From Cylicocyclus nassatus (Eukaryota > Nematoda > Chromadorea > Rhabditida > Strongylidae), in assembly GCA_958299035.1 (NCBI GenBank), contig CATQJL010000112.1:88492636-88556635 (forward strand): a stretch of 64,000 nt of DNA, given 5' to 3'. The notes below the pieces were generated by a model. It was not told where the DNA came from. It was given only the letters and a program-made list of their open reading frames with translations, and ran no database searches. Position 1 is the stretch's first letter. Every line of letters starts with the position of its first letter. Shown here one piece after another: positions 11,882-21,915 of the stretch. A program made the translations under genes and the position numbers.

Positions 11882-12558
11882 CAGGGTGTCCCAAAATTTG
11901 TACCCACTGTTTGATTGTTATTAACTCTCCTATTATGAGGTCTTTCAAAAAGCTGTAAGCGCCATTTTATAGAGCTGCCTTCAACTTAGATTTACGGTAT
12001 AGAGCGAGTCAGTGACCGCTCTTCATTACTGTAGGATTACGGTAGAAACTTGGAACATGTGGTGTCACTGTGGAAGAAGCTGCCGTTTCAAATTTTTTAA
12101 AAAAAATGTGATAACTTGTGTAATAGGGTTTTTAGAGACTCTGAGTTCAATGCTTAACTATTTACAAGATTGCGAAGCTTTCTGAACGGTGTAACTGAGT
12201 TTTTAGGAACATTGAGAAAATGGCCGCTACTGCTTACCTTGCATAACTCTTCAGTGAAGCATCATAATAAGTTGGGAACTTTACATTAAGAATTAGCAAC
12301 TCCAATTGGCCTGATGTAAAAGTTTTCGGGCTGTTTTGATTCCTTTCTGAGGCAAAATATGGCCTTTCATGGCCCAAAACCCTCTTTCAAGTTTCTGCCG
12401 TAATCGTACAGTAACGGAGAAAGATGGACGATACGCTCTATACTCTAATCTAAGTTGAGGCCAGCTCTACAAAATGGCGCTTAGCTCTTCTCGAAAGACC
12501 TCATAATAAGAGAGTTATTTACAATCAAACAGTGGATACATTTTTTTGGGACACCCTG
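11882..12558. mobile_element. foldback MITE, CAGGGTGTCCCAAAA ends
   Basis: Ends CAGGGTGTCCCAAAATTTG and inverse CAGGGTGTCCCAAAAAAATG, with arms matching through about 0.68 kb. It is homologous to 4722-5401, although the interior is inverted relative to that copy. Confidence 0.85.
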
Positions 12559-12562
12559 TATA

Positions 12563-12929
12563 TTAGGTTGGTGCTAAAATCTTGTCGGTTTTTCAATCCA
12601 TCGGCAAACGCGCTAGAATGAAGATAAACAAATCCATCGAAATATATCCTATGCAGAATTTCTTCCTCTTTCCAGCAGCTAAACTAGCATTGTGTTTCAT
12701 TGCGAGAGTCACGAGATATTTGCTGGAAATTACAGCCACTCTTTTTTACCATGTCCAAATTTCGCTAATTTTCAAAATTTTTGTATGAGACTTTTGAAGA
12801 AGCCCTAGTAAACAGCAGACAGGGCAAACCTTTTGCCAACAGTAGCCTTACGGCTTGTCTTTCAGAATTTCTACGTATTTTTTGAACTGGCCAAAATTTA
12901 CATTCAGCCTATTTTAACCTCGCACAATA
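12563..12929. mobile_element. single-arm remnant of a mariner-like foldback
   Basis: It starts TTAGGTTGGTGCTAAAATC after TATA. The sequence resembles the left arm of 6117-7136 (segments GAATGAAG, TTTCTTCCTCTTTCCAG, ACCATGTCCAA), but no matching right arm follows. It seems to be a half element. Confidence 0.6.
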
Positions 12930-12931
12930 TA

Positions 12932-14120
12932 TTAGGTTGATGCAAAATTAATGAGCGTTTCTCTAGGACTTTTTTATGAACAAATTTTCTCATAACTTCT
13001 TCCTTTGAAAAAGACTCAACCAACATTATTGAGAAGCTCTTTTCATGCTCTATACAAAGCTGTTTGAAACGGACATTTAGCCTAGTCTGTTGAGAATTAT
13101 AGGGCTTTTAATGACAGCACTCAAAACCAGATTTTTATTGCATTCAGTTTCCTAGCCAGAATTCAAGCGCAAATTGAGGCGCTTTTTCGAAAATTTAGCC
13201 ACTATATGTAATAGAAATTGTCTACATTATGCACTCTTAACCATATTTTTTGAAGTAATTCAAGCTAAGCTATCGGCGCCTTAACATGGGTAATACTCAG
13301 ACAATTGCGGGGGACAGGCGGGCACCGGAAAAATAGATGGCTGATTTCTCGAATCCCGCTCGCGGATTTTTTGAGAGGCAATCAGGACTTTTCGGAACGT
13401 CGCTTGCTGAATTCTCGATTCTCCAGAGATTCAGCAATATATCTGCAAAAGACAAGAGCAAAAAAAGATTCAACAGGCGGTCTCTCAGAAATTCGCTAAC
13501 TATTTTCCTGGAATTTGCGAGCGGGATGCGAAATTTTAGCAAAGCGTATTTTCCGGTGCCCGCCTGCCCCCGCCGATTGTCTGAGTAGTTGCGATCATTC
13601 TATAGCCCACATTTTTCTTTTGTAGAATGCAATCCCTAAAGTTTTGCTCATTTCCATAAAAGTGAGGGTAGAGCATTCTGTTGACAGCTTTGGCAAAGGC
13701 ATTTAGCTGTTCAGCACGCAAATCAGAAATCTATGATTCGGGATTTTGAGGCCTACTGAAAAAATGCTGAAAAAGTTGATAATTTTTCCTTTACGCCAAT
13801 CTCTTTTCTCCAAGCTCTTTTCATGTTTGTTTGTACTCTGACTTGCGGCTACAAGATAGGCTACTTATAAATTATGCTAACAAACTGTGAAGGGAATTAT
13901 GTTTTGTTAAAAACGAGACTCCAGAAAATAAATTGTTTTGTTTTCTAATTCATATTTTTTGCGCATGTGAGATGTGAGTACACGTTAATGTGCATTGTAT
14001 TGCGAAAAGTCTGCTGCATCTGATTGTCTTTACCACATTTCAAAATGTAGGTTATATAGAAAGTTATAGCAAGTTGAAGTGAAAATTTGAAAAACGCTCA
14101 TTGTTTTTGCATCAACCTAA
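12932..14120. mobile_element. mariner-like foldback MITE (TTAGGTTGATGCAAAA), host of a 290-bp MITE
   Basis: Outer ends are TTAGGTTGATGCAAAATTAA and inverse TTAGGTTGATGCAAAAACAA, with TA on both sides. The arms are less well matched than in neighbouring elements. The 290-bp CTCAG-ended element at 13296-13585 lies inside it. Confidence 0.72.
13296..13585. mobile_element. CTCAGACAATTG...-ended MITE, 290 bp
   Basis: The termini are CTCAGACAATTGCGGGGG and inverse CTCAGACAATCGGCGGGGG, continuing inward as GGCGGGCACCGGAAAA on both sides, with TA at 13294-13295 and 13586-13587. It is clearly more GC-rich than its surroundings. Longer relatives lie at 34808-35403 and 42585-43136. The ORFs on both strands are by-products of the inverted repeat. 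Confidence 0.82.
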
Positions 14121-14299
14121 TAAAATGGTGAAGACTTCAGTCACCATTTGATGCATTTTATTCTCCTCCTTTCAACACCTGTCTTCTTTTACCTAGACAG
14201 GCAAAATTTGTGTGGAAAATCGCAGTATTTCTCAATTTTAAAAGTGCACACTGACGTAACCTATGTTTCAAAATCTTCATAATTCGAATTGGTACAAAA

Positions 14300-14393
14300 T
14301 TAGGTTGTACCAATTTTAACGCTATATTTGTTAAGAACTCAAAGAATTATGAATTTTTGAATATGGTGCGAACGAACTTTCGGTACAACCTAA
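14300..14393. mobile_element. short remnant of a TTAGGTTG foldback
   Basis: 94 bp starting TTAGGTTGTACCAA and ending with inverse TTAGGTTGTACCGAAAGTTC. Both termini remain but nearly all of the interior is missing. The preceding stretch, 14121-14299, shows only an imperfect hairpin (ATGGTGAAGACT...AGTCACCAT) near 14125. Confidence 0.65.
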
Positions 14394-14405
14394 TATATAT
14401 GTTAA

Positions 14406-16138
14406 GACGTATTCGAGGCGCACAGCTATTGACTTTGGCTCATGTCGCCCTTGGTCAGGCTTTTGTCCGCGGAGCGCAGCAACCTCCTCGCACTTGAACT
14501 TCTTTCTTGCATCTCTACCTTTGCGTATCGTCTTCTTTCTCACACTGTCATGAAAGGTCATGCTGCGTAGCATTTCTCGACTTTTCTACTATCTGCACCC
14601 GGGTGTCAAACTGGCTAGAGATCTAGAAAAACTAGCTACAGTCGAGTAAATTCTCCACGTAATGTATTTTCTCACGCGCAAATTCTATCGTACTTCACCT
14701 ACAGGCAGGGCACGCTCTATTAAGCAGGAAATCTACACAACTGTACCAAAAGATTGACTTAGATGCTCTCAATTTACAACAAAATTGTTGTAAATTGTTA
14801 TTTTGCATAAATTGCGCTGCATACTACTTATAAGTATGTCTCCGTTTCCGTCACTTTCATGGGTCGGTGCTTCTTCGTCGCCTTACTTGTTCCACAAATG
14901 GCTTGCCAATCGTTAAGAAGAATTGAAAATGGTCTGGATAATAGTATCTATACATAGTTTCCGTTTCTACAAAGCAAGAACGTGGCGGTTACACTGTGCA
15001 CTGCTCTTGCCGTTTCCACTCTTTCAGTGCTGAGCGATTCAAGTTCCACGAACTGTGCATGCTATCTATCGCATACTACCTGCAGTGATGGCCATGAACT
15101 GCGGTATCTATAGCACATCATTATTGGTCAGATGAACAAGGTAATTTATTTAGGTTATTGAAACTGGCTAAATTGATACTAATCTCCGGCTGCGTGTTTG
15201 CTACACTGATAAGGGAAGTCACTTGACTTAGGTCGGCCTTTTGAAATGAGACACATACATCTAGAATCAGTTCGGAACGCTGGTTCCAAGCTGTCCTTAC
15301 CTGCGAAGCATTTTTCTGAAGCGAGTTATGAGCTTGTTAGTATGTGTCATTTCATTGACATACAATTAAATACGAAAAGAAGGCCTGTAGACAAAAATTT
15401 GCCCAAAAAGTGGTGAAAAATTGAAATAACATCAAGAGTCTTTTGGCATTGTATAGTATGCAATTGAACCACTACCTAGATGTTGATACCATATCATCCG
15501 TAAGTCGGTTATCAGGGCAACTTTGCTTAGGAAAATGCTCGTAACTCGCTTCAGAGTAATGCCTTGCAGTTAAGAACACAGAAGTTATATGAGTCACTTC
15601 TCAAAAGGCCAACCTAAGTTCGGTAACTTTTCCTGTGAGTTCAAGTTGTAATCATGGTGTTTCCAGCGAATTTATCTTACGCACTAATTTTTTTCAAATG
15701 GAAAATACCGTTGCGAGTTACGAGAAACCAGAGAAGGGTGAGAGTGAGAGCGTAGGAGTATCATCTCGCGTCACTTTCAAAACTTGCTTACGATTACTTT
15801 CTTTTTCTTACGTACTCGTTACTGCTGACAATCCACTGTTCAAGCCACCTACATTTTGCGTATGCCTTTTACATAATCTTCGACAATATTCGCGGTGCAA
15901 ATATCAGGTCCATATCAGGATAGGTAGGTTTAGCTTGAAGAAAACAAGGCACTATAATTATTGACTTTATCGTGAATAACAATAAACAAAGCCTATCACT
16001 GAAAGAAAGGAGAAGATGAGCAAAGGTCGAAATGCACTATAGAAATCTGAAGTCCGAGGAGGTTGCCGCGCTCCGCGGACAAAAGCCTGACCAATGGCGA
16101 CGTGAGCCAAACTCAATAGCTGTGCGCCTCGAATACGT
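14406..16138. mobile_element. 1.7-kb element with ~110-bp terminal inverted repeats
   Basis: The left end GACGTATTCGAGGCGCACAG recurs in inverse at 16119-16138. The inverted match runs inward through a segment containing GTCCGCGGAGCGC for about 110 bp. The interior has no recognisable coding region and contains a further inverted-repeat unit at 15211-15635. Superfamily unknown. Confidence 0.75.
15211..15635. repeat. inverted-repeat element with CTTAGGTCGGCCTTTTGA arms
   Basis: The left arm reads ACTTAGGTCGGCCTTTTGA near 15227, and the right arm is its diverged inverse near 15604-15622. Inner arms around AGCGAGTTATGAGC also pair. A relative lies at 38165-38505. Exact ends and target duplication were not resolved. 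Confidence 0.62.
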
Positions 16139-16145
16139 CATATGT

Positions 16146-16622
16146 CAGTGGCGTCCGAGGGGGTGGGGTCGAAGAACGGGTCGCGAAATTTTTTAATGTT
16201 ACACTAATTTCACGCGTACAGGGCGCACCTTTTTCGATTTTTCGACTAAGTCCCTCAGCCGCTTTAAATTATTTCGGAAAACGATCCTTAAGCCGTACGA
16301 TTCTCTTAAGCAATATACAGCAAGGCAAAGGGTCTTTTGATTGCAAAGTTCTTTGGCGTATTTGAGCTGGTCGATTTTGGAAAAAAATCCCCCGTGCTTT
16401 GTACGCGTGAAATTAGGGTACTAAAATGGGTTATAAAATTGTGCAAATGACTCGTCTGCACTTGTAAATATTATAATTGAAGTAAATTTTAAAATTAAAA
16501 AAAATTTATTTTAGCCTTATAAAAAACTTTTTTCAGTGCTTGCTGACGCCGCGCACCTTCATCGGAAAAAGATTTTGTCCCCCTCCCCCCCCCCCCGAAC
16601 CGAAATCCTGGGTACGACACTA
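16146..16622. mobile_element. CAGTGGCGTACC-ended element containing a 217-bp MITE
   Basis: The left end AGTGGCGTCCGAGGGGG and the right inverse TAGTGTCGTACCCAGGATTT are imperfect terminal inverted repeats. It is the same family as 2236-2541 in opposite orientation. Comparison with that copy shows the 217-bp MITE at 16202-16418 sitting at what is a single TA in the empty homologue. Confidence 0.72.
16202..16418. mobile_element. 217-bp MITE with CCCTAATTTCACGCGTAC ends
   Basis: Left CACTAATTTCACGCGTACAG, right inverse CCCTAATTTCACGCGTACAA, flanked by TA at 16200-16201 and 16419-16420. A second copy of identical length (217 bp) lies at 45525-45741. Both share the core GCCGYACGATTC. Probably a Tc1/mariner-superfamily MITE, given the TA duplication. 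Confidence 0.85.
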
Positions 16623-16635
16623 ATATATGTGTATA

Positions 16636-16801
16636 GTAGGCTGTACCACCAGCATCGGTCCCGCGCTGTCATGCCTTGCGAAGACGCACGGTCGCATGCG
16701 ATGGGCCTTAACGCGTAGCAATGTTCGCACGCGTCAAACCGCACCGTCGCAACTCGCCGCAGGCGCGACGTCACATGACCGATGCTGGTTGGTACAGCCT
16801 G
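16636..16801. mobile_element. 166-bp GC-rich MITE (CAGGCTGTACCA ends)
   Basis: Ends GTAGGCTGTACCACCAGCAT and inverse CAGGCTGTACCAACCAGCAT, TA on both sides. The interior is GC-rich with GCGACG motifs. A partial relative of the right half is at about 54298-54370. The ORFs across it are by-products. Confidence 0.78.
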
Positions 16802-16805
16802 TATA

Positions 16806-17420
16806 TTAGGTTGAACCGAAAGTTCTGTTGCACCACCTTCAAAAAATCGCAACTTCTTCCTATGGCGATGACTTTGCATGGCTAAAATATTATTGGAAAA
16901 AGCAAACCATGCACTTTCCAGCAGTACCTTGGTTGCTATCTACTTTACTCTGAATGCAGAGACAAAATTGGAGAAAGGAAATCACTTCAAGTCCGAAATT
17001 TTTAGGCAAGCCTGTTAAAAAAATTCGAAACTGCCATAAGATCCAAAGCAGCCAGCATCCTAGACTTTTTGACCCACTTTCTCCAGCCGAGCAAAATTCG
17101 CGCTGATAGAGCTGTTGCTTTAAAAGTTATGATTTTTTGAAAAAAATGCCAAATCAATTTTCCTAAGAAACTGATTTCTTAGCATTTTTTTCTCGAAAAT
17201 CATAACTTTTCAAAAAAACAGCTCGATCAGCGCGAATCTTTCACAACTAGAAAGAGGGTTTTAAATAGCCCAAAATACTGGCTGTTTTGGATTTTGTGGC
17301 ACGTTTTGGATTTTTTAGTGGGCTTGCCTCAAATTTGATTTGAAGTGGTTTTCTTTCTCCAATTTTATCTCTACACTCAGAGTGAAGCAGATAGCGATCA
17401 AGGTGCAGACTTGATTTTCG
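16806..17420. mobile_element. incomplete mariner-like foldback (TTAGGTTGAACC)
   Basis: It starts TTAGGTTGAACCGAAAGTTC after TATA and is homologous to 3284-4005, including the centre inversion near 17130-17200. The outer part of the right arm, including its terminus, is missing, so the right boundary is approximate. Confidence 0.65.
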
Positions 17421-18028
17421 TGGAAACTGCAGGCAGAAAATTCTGAAGAATACACGAAAATCGAATCTGCTCTTGATTGGCACGAATTTCACGCAGCTAA
17501 AACGAGGAGCGTCTCAAAACAATTGTTTATGACTGTTTCGATCTCTGTTGCGATGTTTGAAGCTTTTTTGAGCATGCTCAAAAATTGCAAAACTGAAGTA
17601 ATTCTTTTCATTTCCTTCTAGCTTCGAACTATCTCATAGTAATTCGCGGAAAAGGCACTATAGTAATGCACAAAGTTTCCTTCAAATAAAAGTACTTTCA
17701 GAATTTTTTGTGACCCCGCTCGAAAACAAATTGCCAATTTCGACTGACTTCCTTCAATTGCTTTCAGCTCTGAAATTTTCTCAAATTAATTTATGGCAGG
17801 GGTGCACCTTTAAAGAGGATGGATTCCTTTATTATAAAGTTGAAGAAATCCATCGAGTGGCGATATAGCAGCAGAGTCAAAATAAAAGATTTTTTATCAT
17901 AAAGGGTCGTTGCAAAGCGAAGTCGAAACTTGGATTAAAATGAGTACTCATAAATTAAGCTCGAACTAATGCATAGATTTATGTAGAATGTCGAAAAATT
18001 ACGTGATATACAAAATATGATATACATT
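17421..18028. other. unassigned
   Basis: No gene, RNA or clear inverted repeat is visible. The sequence is AT-rich with many short T and A runs. It may hold the eroded end of the preceding foldback. Confidence 0.3.
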
Positions 18029-18660
18029 ATGTGATATATCCCAAAAGTATGCATACACTGTTTGATCGTAGATATCTCTTTTCCCAAGAAGTTTCTTGCC
18101 TGCCGCCAGGCACCATTTTGTAGAGGAGGCTTTAGCTTGGATTTACAGTTTGGAGCGAATCACTAATTGCTCTGCTAACTGTAGGATTAAGGTAGGAACT
18201 CAAGAAGTGTTTTGAGCCATCAGGGGCCCCTATTCCGCTACAGAAAGTAGACCGAACAACCAAAACTTTTACACTCAACTCGAGCCGAATCACCTGCAAT
18301 GCCTCTTTCATAGGTTATGCCAGGTAAACCACAATAGCTAATTTACAATACTCCATGAAATCGTGATCACGCCATTTGAGCTTTGCAAACTCGTAAAAAG
18401 TTGAATAATGAAATCAGCAAGCGTGAAAACCCCAGTACACCACTTTTCAGATTTTTTGGAAATGTTTTCGAAACACGGTTAATCCGCAATGACGCCGTAA
18501 GCTGAAAGTTCCTAGCGTAATCTTAATGTAGTGAAGGGAGCTTGGTGATTCGTTCCATACTGTGATCTAAATTGAAGCCAGCTCTACAAAATGATACCTG
18601 AAGGAGCAAAAGACTTTTTGGGAAAAGAGATATTGACGATTTAACAGTGTGTACATACTA
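18029..18660. mobile_element. degraded CAGGGTGTCC-family foldback
   Basis: The left part reads ATCCCAAAAGTATGCATACA followed by CTGTTTGATCGTAG. The right part has the inverse GTATGTACACACTGTT. The interior parallels 1566-2235. Both termini are eroded. Confidence 0.6.
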
Positions 18661-18663
18661 CTG

Positions 18664-19131
18664 ACAAGAGAAGGATACTTGGTCGAAGTGGCGTTTCTAC
18701 AAGAAATGTATACTTTTTTATAAAGCATGGAACATTCCGAATCTGCTTTCGGTATCTGCAAAGCGCTTTTGGAATGGGAGTTATAACAGTTTTTTGAGGC
18801 AGAATTCCAAGGATTTGATTAAGGTAAAAACGAGTATTGAAGTCTTCCGGCACTTGAATGGAGTAACGACTAGCTCCAATTTGTTAGATGAAGGTAACTG
18901 CAGGAAGCGCCCTGCCAGTAACCATGACCCCTCCAAGCTCGCAGACTACAGTTCTGAAAGATCATATTGTAGCTGCGTCTCGAAATTTTTGCATTAAAAA
19001 TTTCCGTAACTTTTTTCTCAGAAACGCTTTGCAGATACCGGAAACAGATTCGGACTCAGCGTTCCATGCTCTATAAGATAGTATACATTTCCTGTGGAAA
19101 CGCCACTTTGACCAAGTATCCTCCCTTGTGA
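18664..19131. mobile_element. ACAAGG-ended foldback (~470 bp)
   Basis: Left ACAAGAGAAGGATACTTGGT, right inverse ACAAGGGAGGATACTTGGTC, and the arms pair through segments such as GATACCGAAAGC. Relatives: 20434-20898 and 48742-50095 (the last interrupted by another element). Confidence 0.78.
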
Positions 19132-19153
19132 GGCTCCGTATAAGCGACATAAC

Positions 19154-20277
19154 CAGTGGCAAGCAAGGGGTGTGGCACACGATCGCTGGTTACGAACCCC
19201 CCCCCCCCCCTGATTGCTGTCTTGATAAGACCCTCTCCACCCCCCCCCCCTCCCCCCTGAACTATACACTTAAGATAGCATTACTTGAAGGCCCTGTTAA
19301 ACATAATGGGCAACATATCCATAATGAGCCTGTCAATTAATCTCTCTAGACAAAGTTTGAGCGAATTCTGAAGATTCAATATACTAGGTTACTTAAGTGA
19401 AATGGTCATATTCCAACATGATTAATTTCAAAGGAGAATTAGCTATCCGTTTTTGCACTCAGGACAAAGCACTACTCCTTCTTTGTCCATCTCAGAAATC
19501 CCGCTTCAAAAGACCTCCAAACTGTGAAATTAGAGGCCATCCAAGAGCACGTTTTTCCCATTTTTGCTTTTGATGGCTGTGCTTTAACCAACTATTACTC
19601 AGAGTAAAGAAATGAATCAGGCTCAAATCACTCCTGTGAAAACTAGGAGATCTAGGCTATCGATTCACATAAATACGCTTTGCTAAAAATGTTTTTATGA
19701 CATAGTTGTGCCACACCCCATTAACTATGTCATAAAAACAAAAAATTAAAAATCAAAAATCATTTTGAAATCAAGAAAACATTTTTAGCGAACAGTATTT
19801 ACATGAATCGATAGCCTAAACCTCGTAGATTCCATGGAAAAGTTTTAAGTCTGCTTCGTCTTCTTGGCTCTGAGTAATATTTGGTGAAAGCACAGCCATT
19901 AAATGCGAAAAATGGGAAAAATGAGATGTTGGTTGGCTTCTAATTCCACAGTTTGAAGGTCTTTTGAAGCGGGAATTCTGAGGTGAACGAAGAAGGAGTA
20001 GTGCTTTGTTCTGAGTGCAAAAACAGATAGCTAATTCACCTCTGAAACAAAGTTAATCATGTTGGAATATGACTATTTCACTTAGGTAGCCAAGTATCTT
20101 GAATCTTCAGAATTCGCTCAAACTTTGTCTACAGGGGTAAACTGACATGCTAATTATGGATAAGATGCGAATATCATGTTATCACTATTATTAGATTACC
20201 CAACTACGACCCCCTCCCCTTTTGACTCCTCAATACAACCCTCAGGTGTGGCGTGCCACACCTCACGCTTGACCCTG
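19154..20277. mobile_element. hAT-like foldback element, copy 1
   Basis: 1124 bp bounded by the 8-bp duplication GACATAAC (19146-19153, 20278-20285). The termini are CAGTGGCAAGC and inverse CAGGGTCAAGC, followed by the motif GTGTGGCACAC. Arms of about 0.5 kb pair throughout, for example GACAAAGTTTGAGCGAATTC and its inverse. The centre near 19710-19735 carries a short palindrome with TGACATAGTT. CAGGG termini plus 8-bp duplication fit the hAT superfamily. No transposase. Confidence 0.85.
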
Positions 20278-20433
20278 GACATAACTCTTTGTTTGGTGGC
20301 GCGCAACCTCAGGGTGCTCCTAGGTTGCGCGGGAGCAACCTAAAGTGAAAAAACACTTACAACTTCTTTCATTCACACAACTTTTTCATGATAAAGTTGA
20401 TAATTTTATAGAGTTAGCCACGGAAAACTTCTA

Positions 20434-20898
20434 ACAAGGAAAGGAAGGTTGGTCGAAGCGGCCTTCTGTAATGAGATGTATAATGCCTTGTAGAGCTTGA
20501 AACGCTGATTCCAAATCTACCTTTGCTATCTGCTGTGGGCTTCTGGGTGAGGAGTTATAAAAGTTTTTGTGAGTAAAAATCTGAATGCAAAAATAGGCTA
20601 AAATCAGCCGTAACATTTTTTATAGGACTTAATTGGTAGTCGGGTCACTCGGTGCAACAAATATTCTTGATTCAAATGTACCAATTCACCGCTGCCTCAT
20701 TTTGAACCTTGGAAAAAGGTCACGACTGATTTTACCCTATTTTTGCATTTAAATTTTTACTCACAAAAACTTCATAACTCCTCGCCTAGAAGTCCGCAGC
20801 AGATAGCAAAGGTAGATTTGAGATCAGCGTTCCAAGCTCTGCAAGGCAGTATACACCTCATTTCAAAAGGTCACTTCGACCAACCATCCTTCCCTTGT
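20434..20898. mobile_element. ACAAGG-ended foldback, second copy
   Basis: Left ACAAGGAAAGGAAGGTTGGT, right inverse ACAAGGGAAGGATGGTTGGT. Arms pair through the AAATCTACCTTTGCTATCTG region. It lies directly next to the LINE fragment, whose 5' truncation coincides with this element's right end. Confidence 0.78.
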
Positions 20899-21557
20899 AA
20901 GTAAATTAAAGTATTTGGGTATAGATGGTAAATTATTGAAATGGATTGTCTTGTACTTAGCTGACAGCCGTCTGACGGTCAGAGTTAGTCATTGCTACTC
21001 GCAAAGCAAAGCACCAATAAAGTACCTCAGGGGTGTCCTCTCCCCATTTTTATTTCTGCTTTATACAGTTGATATGCCAGCTATCATTAGTCCACATACA
21101 TTATAGTCAAATTGTACGCCGATGATATAAAGATCTATGGGATTTATGGGGATGAGAACTCTGAGAAGGTAAGATCCGCTCTGCGAACATCGTTATGTAG
21201 ACTTGCAGAGTGGGCCTCTGCTTGGTGCTTACCAATCAACCCCGAAAAATTCTCTTCTATGCACCTAGGCGGTGGCCAAAAGCAGACGTAGAAGTTGATG
21301 GTGTGGACTTGAAACGGAGCAGTTTCACTTATTTCTATGTCCGTTTCAATGAGTCTCTGGATTTCATTGAGCATATAAATGAGACTATTACCAGGCATTT
21401 AGCTCGGTCTTCCAGATTTTTCGAAGTGTCCACACGGATGATCCAACAATTATGTTACGGCTTTATAAATCCTGTGTTTTACCTAAACCTGAGTACTGCT
21501 CACAACTCTGAGTCCGAGTAAAGCTAAACATATTGAAAAGCTTGAAAGAGTTCAGAG
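20897..21557 (+). pseudogene. LINE reverse transcriptase fragment (Jockey/CR1-like), part 1
   Basis: Fragment of a non-LTR retrotransposon RT. In order, an N-terminal palm segment (LGIDGKLLKWIVLYLADSR), the block that normally reads GVPQGSVLSPLLF preserved as LRGVLSPFLFLLYT, the catalytic box as KLYADDIKIYG, and the thumb segment ending SKAKHIEKLERVQR. Stops and frameshifts break it into short ORFs. The 5' part is missing. It continues at 25164 after the PLE insertion. Clade assignment is tentative; the RT blocks fit Jockey/CR1/I-type LINEs better than RTE. Confidence 0.8.
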
Positions 21558-21659
21558 ACTTGAATGTCCTCTTTTCCTAGAACCTCGGCATTACAATGAT
21601 GTAGTTCTATTTGTTAGTTGTGCCAGCACGAGGTTTCGACGAAGCTTTATTAGTAGAGC

Positions 21660-21696
21660 GGCCTAACGTTTCGAGCAATCCTCGTCTTCAGAGGCC
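21660..21696 (-). ncRNA. hammerhead ribozyme motif in the 3' PLE pseudo-LTR
   Basis: Minus-strand reading: stem I GGCCU / AGGCC (all five pairs), core CUGAAGA, stem II GAG/CUC with loop GAUUG, core GAA, two-base-pair stem III (AC/GU) with no loop, cleavage triplet GUU. It is in the sense of the PLE transcript. Cleavage is predicted between 21665 and 21664. The GUU triplet is permitted but usually slower than GUC. Confidence 0.82.
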
Positions 21697-21915
21697 TAAA
21701 GTGGCGCGCGATTAATGATCTTATGTTTGTCCCACCAAACGCCTTGTCAACCCTGGCCAGTTTTTCGATCCTCCCTATGGATTCACTAGTGAAAATCAAA
21801 TGGGATGACGAACTGACCGTGGTCTACCGCTATCGCACCGATGGTGGTGTGCGACCGCCTTCTCCGAATTAGTAGTGCAAATTAGCCATACAAGTCAATC
21901 GATTGCACTACTCTG

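Noticed and set aside
12582..12788. Plus-strand ORF with a hydrophobic segment
   Set aside because: Lies in a single arm of a mariner-like foldback. Homologous arms elsewhere are not open.
670..14120. Idea that the foldback train is a satellite or centromeric array
   Set aside because: The units differ in family and length and each has its own TA-type ends, so they are separate transposons rather than tandem copies of one unit.
14406..16138. Full-length mariner or other transposase gene inside the 1.7-kb TIR element
   Set aside because: Size would allow a small gene, but no transposase motif (for example D,D34D) is readable in any frame.
16559..16879. GC-rich ORFs on both strands with many basic residues
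   Set aside because: They span a 166-bp MITE and its neighbours. Codon content only reflects GC-rich repeat sequence.
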